This document shows positions 26,175-39,074 of a stretch of 64,000 nucleotides of DNA, one piece after another (the first letter of the stretch is position 1; each line of letters starts with the position of its first letter). The notes under the pieces are model-generated. The model worked only from the letters and a program-made list of their open reading frames with translations. It ran no database searches and was not told the DNA's origin. The position numbers and the translations under genes were made by a program. The stretch lies in contig CM055901.1 in assembly GCA_029582155.1 (NCBI GenBank), positions 46,187,228-46,251,227 on the forward strand, given 5' to 3'. This DNA comes from Panopea generosa. Its lineage: Eukaryota > Mollusca > Bivalvia > Adapedonta > Hiatellidae.

Positions 26175-29100
26175 CCACGCCTGCTAAACGCACTTATGGT
26201 ACAGACGCCGTTACCATACGTGCAACTTCCGGATCAGAGTTAGATGACGTAAAAACAACATGCGGAAGGTAAGAAATATGTGATTTTTCATTATCAAAAT
26301 TGTTTTTAAAAAATTAAATCCATACTTCGACTCGGTTTTGAAGCTTAAACTTGCAGACGAAGTCTCATAAACATCGGAAGTAAGGTTTCTTAGAAAATCG
26401 TTTTCTTCTGTGCGGACGTGAGGCAATTCTGACATTTAGAGCTCTACCTCGCCTTCTAAATCGGCCTCTGTTGTTGTTTAAATACCGAATCTAATTCTCA
26501 TATTTATTTGTATGTTTACATGTTAAATATAAACATTTAATAGGTTTAAATTCTTCGACGATAAAAAACATGGTAAAACGAGATATGCCAAAATGTGACC
26601 GGTACAGAGAGCGGGGAAGTCGTATAGAACACGTTCTATGCAAATAAGAACGAACTAATTATGTCGAGTTGTGTGCAAAGAAACTGTCGACACGTCTCCT
26701 TTTTATTGTGTATTATTCTATCCTAGAGCTTGATATCTCCCGAATCAGGTCTATTAAACCCCCAATGAAAAAGACGGAACATCAGTCAAGTTTAAGTTTT
26801 TATTTACTCTTTTGCTTTGGAATGGTCATTTTGGCAAGCAGGGAATTATGCATGTCCTAGTCATCATTCTTCAGATCAGCTAGGCGATTAGACAGTAGAC
26901 ACATATATCGCATCACTGAAAATTACTGACTACTCTATATATTCAGAGGTGAGTTGGAGAATATTGGTCGTACAACAAAGTGGTATCATATTCATGTGTA
27001 AGTTTGTCTAAAATATGCATGCACATAACAATAAGGTAAACAATCAGGTAAACAGGCGGACCGACAACGCATATCCTACATAAGGCGGTCTGCATACCTC
27101 ATATTGGGCCTTTGGCTTAGATGACCTTAAGTACGCATGGTTGAGACTTTTAAAAACGTTACATAGTGCAAATCAAAATAATTGGAGATTGAATGAACAC
27201 ATTGTGACGAAGTATTGTAGATAAATACCTTACAGTGGTCACTCTTAAAACGCCCGACACGGTGGAATAATAAAATCACTATGTAATAGTTCATTAAGTG
27301 TTCATTAAGTAAAAATTTATCATTTAAGAAACCCAAAGGGAACGCCCGCAGCGTGTTTAACCTCATTTGACATCCAACGGAATCGCTTCAAAATTGTGTC
27401 GCTCTTGTTTGTTAAGACATCCTATAAAAATTAATTAAGTCCGTTCGTAATTATTAAGAAGTTTGTCATCACTGCGCATTTGTGAATAACATTGCACAGA
27501 ATCCGCCCTTGATTGAATTCTGAGCGAGTCGTGTACAAACTATAAAGCCCACCGAGTTATGCTTTGAAATGGCCTTAGCAACGGATGACTTTCAAACATC
27601 AATCATCTCAGCTTTCATCGTAGCTCCTCCTAGAGTTACATAAACTGTCAGTCAAAATGTTTAACACTAAGCCAGTTAAAAGTAAAAAAAATACAATTAA
27701 GTTAACGCGTTTGCTGCCTGCGGTCGCTCCCTTTGGGTTTCTTAATTGTTACATATTTACATAATGAACACTAACTATTACATAAATGTGTCTATGAAGT
27801 TTAGTCACTGTAACATAAGTAGTTTGTTGAGAAATAGAGAAAAGGCCTGAACATAGAACTTTAACCTGACAATGCAAGTATTAACTAAGTTCGTTATGAA
27901 GGTCAAGGTCAGTGATGCAAACTTTTTTGAAAGGATTGTGATCAGTTTACATAATCAACACCTGTTACTTAAAAACAAACTAGATTAAAAAAAATATTAA
28001 AACCCGAGCTAAACAAAAAACTTTAACCTAAGGTTTTATAGTATGTAATTTAGGTAACTTTGCTTTATACATTGTTTTTATAACATGATACGAATGTGTT
28101 TATGAAGTTTTGTCACTATAACTTATGTAGTTTGTTCAGAAAGAAAAAAAAGGCTGAACTAAACATAAAACTTTAACTAATCGACGACGACAACGACGAC
28201 GGCAGGGTCATGACAATAGCTCTTCATTTTTTTTACAAATAGACGAGCTAAAAGAGGGACTTATAACCATCACGCAACCACAAACTGTTCCCCGATCGAG
28301 TGCAGACACTAGTGTGTATATTGTAGTTGTATGGATGTTTATGAGATTCTGGGTTTTTATGTTAACACTGCTCTATATATTCGGGTGTGTAGGACGACAA
28401 GGGACCGAAACCCCTTGGCATTCCCTCCAATCCCCCACACCATCATGCTGGAAAAATATCTTTGGTTAACCTTTCATTAAGCTCCACTTTCGATGAGGTG
28501 CTAATAGTCAACACTTGACTGTTCAAGGTAGACTTAAACACATGATGTTGATATGGGCCCAACGATATAAATAGGCTAGCTGAGTTCCGCATCGGAAAGT
28601 GATTCATTATTGGGTAGCCTACGTATGACATTTTAAGTTATGTAGGCCTATTTCATCTAAGCTAAAAAGTCCATCCACATTATTTTCAAATCGACAAAAC
28701 ATTTTCTGTTAGTTTATTGATTTGTTTCATTACGAGTATATTGTGATATTCTAACTTTTCAGCGGGATGGAAACAATGCTCAATACGTGCAGTTGTACAC
28801 AACTCGACATACGTATTGTGTTTTTATTTTCATAGAACGTGTTCTGTACCATTTCCCCGCTCTCTGTACCGATCACATTTTGCCATATTTCGTTTTACCA
28901 TGTATTTTATCGTCGGAGAATTGAGACTTTTTAAACGTGTATGTTATATGTAAACATACATGTAAGTAAAAGGGTTGAATTCGGGATTAAAACAACAATA
29001 GAGGCCGATTTAGAAGGCGATGTAGAACTTTAATTTCAAAATTGCCTCACGTCTGTACAGAAGAAAACGACTTTCTAAGAAACCTTACTTCCGGTGTTTA

Positions 29101-29300
29101 TGAGACCTCGTCTACAAGTTTAAGCTTCAAAAACGAGTCGAACTATGGATTTAGATTTTTTAAAAACAATTTTTATAATGAAAAATCACATATTTCTTAC
29201 CTTCCACGTGCTGTTTTTACGTCATCTAACTCTGAACCGGAAGTTGCACGTATGCGTATGGTACAGGCGTCTGTACCATTAGTGCGTTAAGCAGGCGTGG
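26175..29300. mobile_element. Long-arm foldback element inserted in copy C
   Basis: Inverted arms of about 520 bp (26175-26695 and 28780-29300) begin ccacgcctgctaaacgcact and carry matching blocks (catagaacgtgttct, gagagcggggaa, ttacttccg). TA lies outside both ends (gttag and ggtaag), fitting a TA target duplication. Copies A and B give an approximate empty site. The interior (26.7-28.8 kb) encodes no recognisable transposase, so the element seems non-autonomous. TIR length and TA target suggest a Tc1/mariner-type foldback, but the superfamily is unresolved. Confidence 0.75.
27278..27790. repeat. Nested inverted repeat inside the foldback
   Basis: 27278-27362 and 27699-27790 are inverted copies (shared core aagaaacccaaagggaacgc / gctccctttgggtttctta). 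It may be a smaller element nested in the larger one. To its right, 27793-27865 and 28099-28175 are direct copies of tatgaagttttgtcac...taactt. Confidence 0.6.
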
Positions 29301-29754
29301 TAAGCGTCAAATCTCGTGATATGGGGATTCGACTGCTCTTTTTAATATTTCGCTCTTTTCTAATTTGCATAACTGGTTAAGTGCATTTCTTAAATAAAAA
29401 AAAATGCTAATCGATTATGCAAACTTCATTGATTAGCATCTAACTTTCGTTTCTCGAGTATTTCATTCTGTACACGGTCGCCCAAATCTCGTCTGATTAT
29501 ATAAAACCATGCATTTTCTTCAGCAACTGCTCAAACATGTTTCATGTAATATATGTATACATTTTAACCATAATCATTACAATCAATGATGATTTCATTT
29601 TGTTAAAATAAAACAAATCTTTTAAATGAGATAAGCAAAAAAAAAAGCTCTCAAAGAAAGAAGAGGCTCGATAAAAATCATGAGAACGAGCACAATTCAA
29701 GGACCATGCCTCTTTGTGGAGGATGTGAATATTCGAGTAGACAAAAATTAAAGA

Positions 29755-30412
29755 TAATTGTATTCCATATAATTAATACTAAAAGATTGTACAGCTAAAA
29801 CAGTGAAAACACTATTGACGAAACGAAAAATATTTTTTTCTTAATAAATATCGCTAGCACTCTTCATCTGCCACCATTCCAATATTAGTTGATCATTAAT
29901 AATGATGGCGCCTATATATACTTCGTCAAATGGATTAAATAGGAATATTACTATATATCATTTCCTGTCCTTGTTCCTACTTACCACGTGTTTCACTTTA
30001 CGTGATCTACCCTGCCTCAGTGTATCCCAAACATTTTTAAAAATGAAACTGTACTACAACAATCGGATAGAAGGCGTCATGCGGACAAAAGTCGGCGATT
30101 TCTGATTTTTCTGCGGACAAAAGGCGTCATTTTTCTAACTTTTCTGCGAATAAAAGGCGTCATGCGGACAAAAGTCGACGTTTTTCTAATTTTTTGCGGA
30201 TAAAAGGCGTCATGCGAACAAAAAGCGTCATTTTTCTTTTATTTTCTGCGGACAAAAGGCGTCATGCGGACAAAAAGCGTCATTTTTCTAAATTTTCTGC
30301 TGATAAAAAGCGTCATGCAGACAAAAGTCGACGTTTTCCTATTTTTTGTGCGGATTAAAAGCGTTGCGGACAAAAAGCGTCATGCGGACAAAAAGCGCCT
30401 GCACACACGTAC
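29755..30412 (-). mobile_element. Minisatellite-bearing repeat element, inverted copy
   Basis: Reverse-orientation counterpart of 3056-3690: the unique tail comes first (29755-30060), then the roughly 51-bp array (30065-30400, gcggacaaaaggcgtcatgc). It starts where copy C of the segmental duplication fades out. Confidence 0.7.
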
Positions 30413-30967
30413 CTACCCTTTTTTCTCTGAGAAGTCGAAAAAGTAAAATGCCAAAAATGTAATAAAAAATCGTAGCGCTTACGGGGTTAACTATAAATTC
30501 ACATATGTAAACATATATACATGAATACATCAAATATTGCACGTATTGAAGTATTCACATGTACATACGAGGGGTGATCATTAATTTCGTTTTCATTGCG
30601 ATATATTCAGAACAAAAAAAATGGTTTACTTTGAACAGCTATTCCATTTCAAAGTACCATCCACCATGCGAATACACTTATTCCGTCGGACAGTCCATAT
30701 CCAAACGGTTGCTATAGCAGTTAGTGATTCTAACAACAACAAAAAAACAATTCCTTTTCAAAAACTGATATTGACAAAATCCATGAAAACCCAGGAGCTT
30801 AGCTTAGAATAGGCACTGTAGGCACGTGCCTACACTTTCATTCTGAGAAAAATACCAAAAATGCAGTAAAAATTGGACACAAGGGAAAGGATGGCGGGGA
30901 GTAAACTATAAATTTCGCAACAAAAATCATTGAATATCATCCAGATATTTAACATCATTACCAACCT

Positions 30968-31110
30968 CTAAACTACGATGGTGAAAAGTCGAAACAACGA
31001 TGGTTGAAAGTCGAAATCTTTTTTCATTGTTCACCATCGTAGTTTCGTTGTTTCGACTTTACTTAATTAAATAAATATGCCGCGATGACCCCAACGGGAC
31101 ACCGTAAAAA
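30968..31110 (-). repeat. Isolated 22-bp array fragment with leader, inverted
   Basis: aaactacgatggtgaaaagt units end in the reverse complement of the leader (gccgcgatgaccccaacggg), so the leader-plus-array module also exists outside the triplication. Confidence 0.7.
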
Positions 31111-31249
31111 GCGATCATGTACAGCTTTAACAAGAAAAAGCATAGCCTATTTACATAGACTTTGAAAAATTAGCGACAAGATGAATGCCCTTGATAATAC
31201 ACTACGAATAAAGAACTAGTTCGACGAAATAGCCAAATTAACATACAAA

Positions 31250-31620
31250 TGTTACTTTTAAATGAATTTATCTGAATTTGAATCTAAACGACGTAGCGCA
31301 ATTACAGAACTTTTCTGTGATAGCGTTAAACATTTCTAAATAGAATGTCCAAATTAATATTGACATGTTAAACTTTTTAAGCAGAAAGCCAGTAACATTT
31401 GCTTCAGGTACTTTTTTCATTGTTACTATCCGATATGCTAATTTTTATGGAATTCCCTGTATTTCAGCCATCGCTACGCTCCATTAAATAGCAATATTGT
31501 TCTTGTACATGTAGTATGAAACCATGAGGAAGCAGTTTTTTGGTGAATATGAAATGAGCATCAGATAATTAACCTACGATAATGAAGGAATTACCAAAAT
31601 GTCTGGCGCCTCAAAATCAC
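31250..31620 (+). repeat. Interspersed repeat, copy 1
   Basis: Shares tacagaacttttctg, agaaagccagtaa, acatttgcttcaggtac, gatatgctaat and tatgaaatgag in the same order with 51865-52290. Confidence 0.6.
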
Positions 31621-31624
31621 TTTC

Positions 31625-31975
31625 CGCAATAGTATTCCTATGTAGAAGTAAATGTCACCTTATACAGGGTCCCAATATATCCCAGCCCCTTGATTTGCAG
31701 AATTTCCAATCACTTGCTGATGCTTGATAACTTTTTTTATATCATATATGAACAAGTTTGACATGAAGAGAAAAATTGTCACGACTAAATGATGCTTCGA
31801 AATCCAAATTGAATGAAAAAAATCATAAATGGATGAAAAAATAGAATTTTCCATTCCCCATAGTATTCCTATGTAAAACTGAAGTCCTCTTACAGGACCT
31901 CTATACACGCAAACCCCTTGATTTGTACAAACTTTAAACCCCTTTTCATAAGGACAACTATATCAAATATGAACA
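31625..31975 (+). repeat. Tandem dimer of about 230 bp
   Basis: Both halves contain atagtattcctatgta, cagg(g)tc/acctc, ccccttgatttg and atatgaacaa(g/a)tttg. Non-coding. Confidence 0.6.
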
Positions 31976-32577
31976 AATTTGGCTGACCTGTTGTTTAGAA
32001 GAAAACTTTTGAAAATTGTCTATTTTAACTCTTTTTGTACAAACATGAAACCTCAACTTATGTAAATATAGGCAAACGCAGTATTAATGTTTATTATAAC
32101 TATAGTTGAGTATCATAACTACCTATATACTTTCAAAAGCAGTTTATCAGAAGATTTTTTTTTTAAAGTGTTTGAAATATTTTAGTAATTGGAACCATAT
32201 TGAGTTTCAGGTTGAGAAATAAAAATCACCTAGGCAATAGAAACATCCATGTTAATTGACCTATTGGTTTCAGAGGATGTGCTGCTTAAGGGCGACAGAC
32301 GAGGGACAACGCTCCATCGAGTAAACCCTTTGGGCAGTAGTGCTAAAAAAGGTACCCATAAAATGTTATCAAAACTGTTTTTTTTTTATATAATACAAAT
32401 ACATATAATACAGATATAAAAAAAACATTTATATTGTCATAAATGGGTGCTGGTCACAAAATGTTTTCAGGACCTCCTGACATGGTTTTTTCTCCTGTTT
32501 AATTAATTTGTTTTTGCATAATTTAAATGTCACAGTGTGTACCTAACATGTTATGAGACAAATATTATATGTCAACA

Positions 32578-32646
32578 GTCTGGTTAGCTCAGTCGGTAGA
32601 GCATTTGGCCATAAGCAAAAAGTTCCCGGTTGAGTCACAGACTGGC
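32578..32646 (+). repeat. tRNA-like sequence
   Basis: gtctggttagctcagtcggt agagcat is a good D-arm/A-box. The 3' half (gttcccggttgagtcacaga) retains only a damaged B box. The flanking gtctg/cagac could pair as an acceptor remnant. It looks like a tRNA pseudogene or SINE head. Confidence 0.45.
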
Positions 32647-33228
32647 TGCATATTTTTTCTTGTCATGTAACATAAACAATATCTATACTATAATTTACAC
32701 TGTGCCAATATCTATTTTAATAGGGTTTAATGCCAATTTCAAAACAAACCTAGAATACCTTGTAATGAATATCAGTAGAGCCACGACTCTTCTGCAAGTT
32801 ACGTCCTAATAATTTTCACACAAAATGTTATCTGTCCATCGGAGCGGGGATTTGATCAACAATTTAAGCCGCGAGAAGTAACTGGCCATTTGACAACACC
32901 ACCTTAGACAACTCTGCCACCGCAAGAATCATTTGTATAATTCTAAACACCAGGCATTCATGCTGTATTCAAGCATTAGTAGAGTTTTTGTGATTTAAAT
33001 GTTAAACAATGACTTATTAAATGTATTTCTCTGGACAGGATTAATCAAATGTTGGAAACTTCAGGGTCACTTGACTAGAAAAACAATTTCAAAGAAGCGT
33101 TAGCCCAAGCGAGATCCAAACTGGAAACGCTTAATAGAAAATGGCACTCAATAAAATTTGAATAATCAAATATAGCAACCTTATATAATTAACATCAATA
33201 TGTATTGATCTTATAATGAACATGATTC

Positions 33229-33377
<149 letters not shown>

Positions 33378-33587
33378 TTTCACAACACTGCTTATAGTAC
33401 TCATGTTTATAAATGTGTATTGTTATATAATAACTTGATAATGTGAAAATGAAAAAATAAACAGGCTGCCATTTGGCAACTCAAAAAAAAAAAAAAAAGA
33501 ATACTATATTTACATTGTCACCATAAACGCATGACTGTACACATGCACTTAAATTCCCAAATTAGAAGCTGAAGTATCCAAATACTG

Positions 33588-33765
33588 CCAAACCTGTGTA
33601 GGCGACCGTCTTTATAAAGCAGCCACCTGTCATAAGTAATCATATTTTCTATTTCCCCATTTCTATGTTTTAGAGTAAACTTACTTAATAACCTGTATTA
33701 AGCAACAACCTCACACGGTCACTTGCTCATTTCCTTGACTGGCTGCTTAACGCAGGTTCGAATGA
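33588..33765. mobile_element. MITE with CAAACCTG ends
   Basis: The left end ccaaacctgtgtaggcgacc and the right end ggctgcttaacgcaggttcg are imperfect inverted repeats, about 175 bp apart, with no coding. A related right end occurs near 54042-54062 (ggctgcttaagacaggtttc). Confidence 0.55.
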
Positions 33766-34283
33766 ATAAAATACACAATCTGGACATAAGTTCCCTTCAG
33801 TTCTTGTCCAGATTCTCCTTTAATCTAGTTGTAATACTGAACAGGAACAAACAAAATAAACTAAAAATATAGCATAAGCTGGGATTTGAATCCAAAAACT
33901 AATTACTTTGTATATTTATCACTCTACCTTTGTAACACTATCTTTTTAAAAAGAATATTGTAAACTGAAGTCCACGGAAAATGTATATAAAATATATTTT
34001 TAATGTATAGCAATCAGAAAAAGGAGCACATAAAACACTGACACCTCATAAAACTTAAAATATTAAAAGTAAGATTGAAAATGTTAACACCACAACAAAA
34101 GTTTCTGTAACACTGGTAACTGAAATCAATAAAAAAATATGTTGTCCATGCAGCAACAAACATTATTAAAAACATATTATATATATATATATATGGGAGA
34201 GAAAATAAATTAATTATTAAAAATTAATTAATACACCCAAACAATACTGAATTTTTTAAAATTATTAAAAAAACGAGCGCTTT

Positions 34284-34311
34284 AGGAATATATATATTAT
34301 TCCTTCTTCAG
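34284..34311 (-). ncRNA. Hammerhead-ribozyme-like motif of a Penelope-like element
   Basis: On the minus strand the order is CTGAAGA, a perfect 7-bp stem (AGGAATA / TATTCCT) with a 7-nt loop, then AAAGCG. Hammerheads have CUGAUGA, stem II, GAAA. Both core boxes deviate, so this copy is probably inactive. Penelope-like retroelements are known to carry hammerhead motifs, and a Penelope-like coding relic lies 230 bp away on the same strand. Confidence 0.4.
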
Positions 34312-34539
34312 GGGATGAAAATGAAAATATCAATGATGATAATGTTATGATGTCAAACGATTACGATGATAAAAACATGGAAGTGTGGAAAAATCACAAT
34401 AAAAATTAATAAAATTGTGAAAACATTCACAAATTATTATGTGCGCCTTAAGGCGCGCATATACTTCACAAAAATATAAAGCAAATTGTGAAATTTATAA
34501 GAAAAATACTGTGTTTTCAGTGAAATACACTGGTAAAAT

Positions 34540-35005
34540 TCAAACTGTGCTGAGTAAAATGTGAAGAGCAAAGTTGTTATTAAATACGCGTAAGTCACGC
34601 AGATTCTGAGGCCGTCTGTAGGGCCTATGCTATAATCGGTTTCCTGGGAAACAAGCGACCGAGTCTGCCTGAAGATTCTATTGTGGGCCAATGCTTGTCG
34701 ATGACAGATCGAAGTTTTGGCAGATTAGGATGATATGTTGCTACAAAAGGAATACGATCAGAGGTTTTATTTGTTTTTGAAGTATATGAAAGTGTTTCTT
34801 TTTTATCCTTTTTCCTTGCTTTCGAAATATCAAGTTTCACATTGTTTTCTTTATAACCGCGTTCAGTGAGATGTTGCAATAGTTCTTTTGAACGGGTTTC
34901 AAAGTTTTCATTACCAGTGCATATACGACGTATTCGCAGTGTCAAACTATACGAAATGTTTTTACAGATATGTTTTGGGTGACAACTGCTTGGAAGAAGA
35001 TACTG
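34540..35005 (-). pseudogene. Penelope-like element, C-terminal part of reverse transcriptase region
   Basis: The minus frame reads LLPSSCHPKHICKNISYSLT, LRIRRICTGNENFETRSKEL, then TSDRIPFVATYHPNLPKLRS and RLGRLFPRKPIIA to about 34629. A frameshift then brings in HRPYRRPQNLRDLRVFNNNF and a stop at 34540. The motifs RIRRIC, TYHP-x-L and RRPQNLRDL are characteristic of the segment after the RT domain in Penelope-like elements. No GIY-YIG endonuclease follows, so the copy is truncated as well as frameshifted. Confidence 0.8.
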
Positions 35006-35126
35006 ATGTGTATATATGTGTGTGTATTAATTATAGAGATATTTAATAGCGAATAATTTCATTAAAAAAACAACTTTTTCACTATATTGAAGCTATCTCT
35101 AAGTCTTTTCCATGTTGTTTGTAACT

Positions 35127-35197
35127 GCTGGGATTTGAACCCAGAATTTCTACAAAAGTGTAGATGTGTTTGCCAGTTACACCACAAAAGCATATCA
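35127..35197 (-). repeat. tRNA-like sequence
   Basis: Minus strand: A-box-like tggtgtaactggcaaacaca, and a strong B-box region tctgggttcaaatcccagca, whose T arm (CTGGG/CCCAG) pairs perfectly. The 5' half pairs less well. A tRNA-derived SINE head or a tRNA pseudogene. Confidence 0.5.
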
Positions 35198-35477
35198 TGT
35201 TGTACTAAGATAATGGACTCCGTTATTTACCAAATCAAATAATGTAAATTAAAGGTTAAAAGTATTTAAACTAGTCCCATTTTCTATTTATAAAAAACAC
35301 TCTTGTAACACACACTCACAGCAGCACATGTTTTCTAATAATATATAGTAGCAGGGTTTTTCATCCTTATATAACAGAGGCCGATATTAGGCCACTTCCA
35401 AATTAAAAAATGCGTTATATTCCCCAACTATGGCAGAGAAACTTCCCAAAAAGCCAGTTAAGAGTTACCTACTGGTT

Positions 35478-35997
35478 CGATGGACCTCGACAATATGGCT
35501 CTTTGTGTGAGTAAGTTGGCAGTTTTATTACGGAGGATAGGGGTCTGGTAGTGGTAAGAAACCAAGGAATGATGGTTAGCCTGTATATGACTTAAAGATT
35601 GTTGAAAAACGGACGTTAAAATCCGAACAAAACCAAACCAGAAAATAGTCACGTGATTACGGTAAAATGCAATGCTCCATCTCTTAGACAGGAGGAAGGC
35701 GGTCTTCACATTGAATGAACGTTACTGCAAATATACGAGAATGTTGAAAAAAAAAGACGTATTAGATTGTTATGCGATTTTTTTTTTGGGTAGTACTAGT
35801 AGGGCAAACTGTAAATCATTAAACAATAGCTGCCTAAACAGGAGTTTAACCTCCATTTTTTAACAATCTATCAGTCATATACAGGCGAGTCTAACCATCG
35901 TTCCTGGGTTTCTTACCAGTACAAGACCCCTATCCTCCGTATGAAAAAACTGCCAAAGTTCTCACATAAAGAGTCATATGGTCGGTCGTATGGTTCC
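35478..35997. mobile_element. Foldback MITE
   Basis: Arms of about 140 bp (35478-35620 and 35850-35997) are inverted copies sharing acggaggataggggtc, ggtaagaaacc and gcctgtatatgact. The interior of about 230 bp holds no gene. Confidence 0.7.
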
Positions 35998-36544
35998 TTA
36001 AAGGAGTAATACCCATATGCTCATGTTCTTTTGTGTAAATAATTGTTTTCAGACCACAGGTTTCAGGACATGTACACACGTATAAAGTGCACACAAACGG
36101 TTCGGTGAAAAAATGAAAGAATATAAGAATCAATCAATCAATCATCATTCTTACGAGATTTGCATTTATACATTTATAATGATTATAATTCAATTAAAAC
36201 TGTTGAATCAATACAAATTATCATATATTAAAAAGACCTCCATAAATGTCAACTTTGTTAAGCTGCACGCCTCTAGATTTATGTCAAATTTTTCGAAATT
36301 TAAAAAAGTCTTTCTTTAGTAATTGTAAAAGAAAGAAAGTTTAAAGTGTGTCTGTGTGTTTTAGGAACTTTTTATCTACAACTGCACTCTTTAAGTCAAT
36401 AACATATGTAGAAAACTATCAAAAGCGTTATTGAAATATGAAATTAAATAGAAGAAATTTAGCTGTACTTATAAGATGCCATCTTCTACATATACAACAA
36501 GATCATATCACCATTTGAGTTTCTATCTCAACAAAATAGCTGAA

Positions 36545-37440
36545 ATTAGATACATTTTGTATATTAGATACATTGTATATTAGATACATTGTATATTAGA
36601 TACATTGTATATTAGATACATTTTGTATATTAGATACATTGTATATTAGATACATTGTATATTAGATACATTTTGTATATTAGATACATTGTATATTAGA
36701 TACATTGTATATTAGATACATTGTATATTAGATACATTTTGTATATTAGATACATTGTATATTAGATACATTGTATATTAGATACATTGTATATTAGATA
36801 CATTGTATATTAGATACATTGTATATTAGATACATTGTATATTAGATACATTGTATATTAGATACATTGTATATTAGATACATTGTATATTAGATACATT
36901 GTATATTAGATACATTTGTATATTAGATACATTGTATATTAGATACATTGTATATTAGATACATTGTATATTAGATACATTGTATATTAGATACATTGTA
37001 TATTAGATACATTGTATATTAGATACATTGTATATTAGATACATTGTATATTAGATACATTGTATATTAGATACATTGTATATTAGATACATTTTGTATA
37101 TTAGATACATTGTATATTAGATACATTGTATATTAGATACATTGTATATTAGATACATTTTGTATATTAGATACATTGTATATTAGATACATTGTATATT
37201 AGATACATTGTATATTAGATACATTGTATATTAGATACATTGTATATTAGATACATTGTATATTAGATACATTGTATATTAGATACATTGTATATTAGAT
37301 ACATTGTATATTAGATACATTTTGTATATTAGATACATTGTATATTAGATACATTGTATATTAGATACATTGTATATTAGATACATTGTATATTAGATAC
37401 ATTGTATATTAGATACATTGTATATTAGATACATTGTATA
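36545..37440 (+). repeat. 16-bp array (ATACATTGTATATTAG)
   Basis: About 55 nearly identical units, with periodic 18-bp variants (ATACATTTTGTATATTAG). Each unit contains the near-palindrome ATACA-T-TGTAT. Confidence 0.97.
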
Positions 37441-39070
37441 ATAATTTCAGCACCAGTAAGGTTGTCATTAAAAATATTTCACAAACTCCTAATATGTCAA
37501 ACTTTTGTTGTTCTTTTAGTTTTGCAAATTTGGATATAAAAAGTGTATATTTAAATGTATCATGTGTCTTCATTGCTTATTTGACCATAGTTTGCAATTT
37601 TGTCTTTAGAATAATCTCCTCTAACAAAGGTGGGTTTGAATCTATGATGCGTTGTGCACCATCCATAGGGTGGTGTGGATGCTGACTCATGAAGCGCTTT
37701 TGTCCGATCTGGCTGGTTACATGGTTTGTCAACTGCCACCCACCCCCAGGTGTGAGCCAGACTTAAAGAGTTTCATCAGAATATTCTCTTCTGGCAGCAA
37801 TATTTAGTTTTGTTAACATTTTTGTTTTGAAGTTTGGTGAGGATAAAAAAACTGCTTGTGCCACAGTGCACACTTCCTTGTAAGAACAAATAGTGCAATA
37901 TTCAACTATTCAAGTTCCATTGCTCGGATATTAAATATATGATTTGACCAATCCAAAAACTTATTTGAGATTAAAATATGGTCAAATGAATATTGTGCAT
38001 GACAAGTTTGGTGAAGATCCAATGAAAAATGTAAGAGTGCATGTTGTTGTTGTATGGTGTTAAGCGTCGCTTTCAACAATTTTTCATATCCCGACGGTAT
38101 CTACTTGAGTCAGTATTCTGAGCGCTGTCACACTGGAGTATCATGTGTGTGCATGCAACAAAATGTTCACAAATAGCCGACTGACAGGCGATCAGAAAAG
38201 CTTACCATAGCTTAAATGATTGCTAAAAACTGTCTTCAGAAATCTCGTTCACCTCTTTAATTATAACATACAGAGGCATCATAACTGAAATGAATTGCAA
38301 AAATGAATCGACACAGATTGTTAATAAAAAAGATTGATGATCAAATCAGTGATCGATAGACAAACCAATTATGTCTAAGTATACACTGCAGTGTATTTAT
38401 TTGGACAAACAATGACACATGGTCAGTGAGCCAGTCATTCTCACATCAAATCAATTATTGATATTGTTTAAGAGAGAACAAGTTGTTTGAAGTACAATAT
38501 AATGTTGATCTTGCTCTCCATTCTTCAGTCTCAAAATGAGCAGCAAATAAAGGAAAGTTAACAATGAATTAATCATGGTTATTATATTAAAAACAAAGTT
38601 TGATATAAGTTTTCAACTTTTAATAAATCTTTCATCTCCATAATTATAATATAGGGATCACATAACACAACTTGAAACAAGACAAAACAACATGATGCAA
38701 GATGAACAAAATGGAATGGTAAATGATACTTAATGAATGAATATTCACAATTGCACAATTAAAATGTAAACATGATATACAAAATATTTGAGAAAAAAAC
38801 AAAACGATTCTGGGATAACTGTCACACATTCTTATTCCCTGTTTATGTTAATTCTATCTTAAAAACTGGGTTGCCTCGACTTTTAAATATACTCATTTAA
38901 TAGGAACACGAGTCCCGCTCTCAATGGCCACCAAGTATTGGTGTTCTATTTCCCTTGATAAACATTTACTAATACTAAGGGAATCAAATTCAAGTTTAAA
39001 ACTGATATTTTACTATTTAAATACAATTTGGTATGCTGTTGTCATGTAGATTATTATACTGAAAAGTTTA
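37441..39070. other. Non-coding stretch
   Basis: No supported gene. Phrases such as aagtttggtgaagatccaat (about 38005) look like diverged dispersed repeats. Confidence 0.4.
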
Positions 39071-39074
39071 AATT

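Noticed and set aside
36545-37440. CRISPR-like regular array
   Set aside because: Units are contiguous without unique spacers and the genome is clearly animal.
37434-37685. 83-codon plus frame starting in the 16-bp array
   Set aside because: Begins within the repeat, has no domain and resembles random AT-rich sequence.
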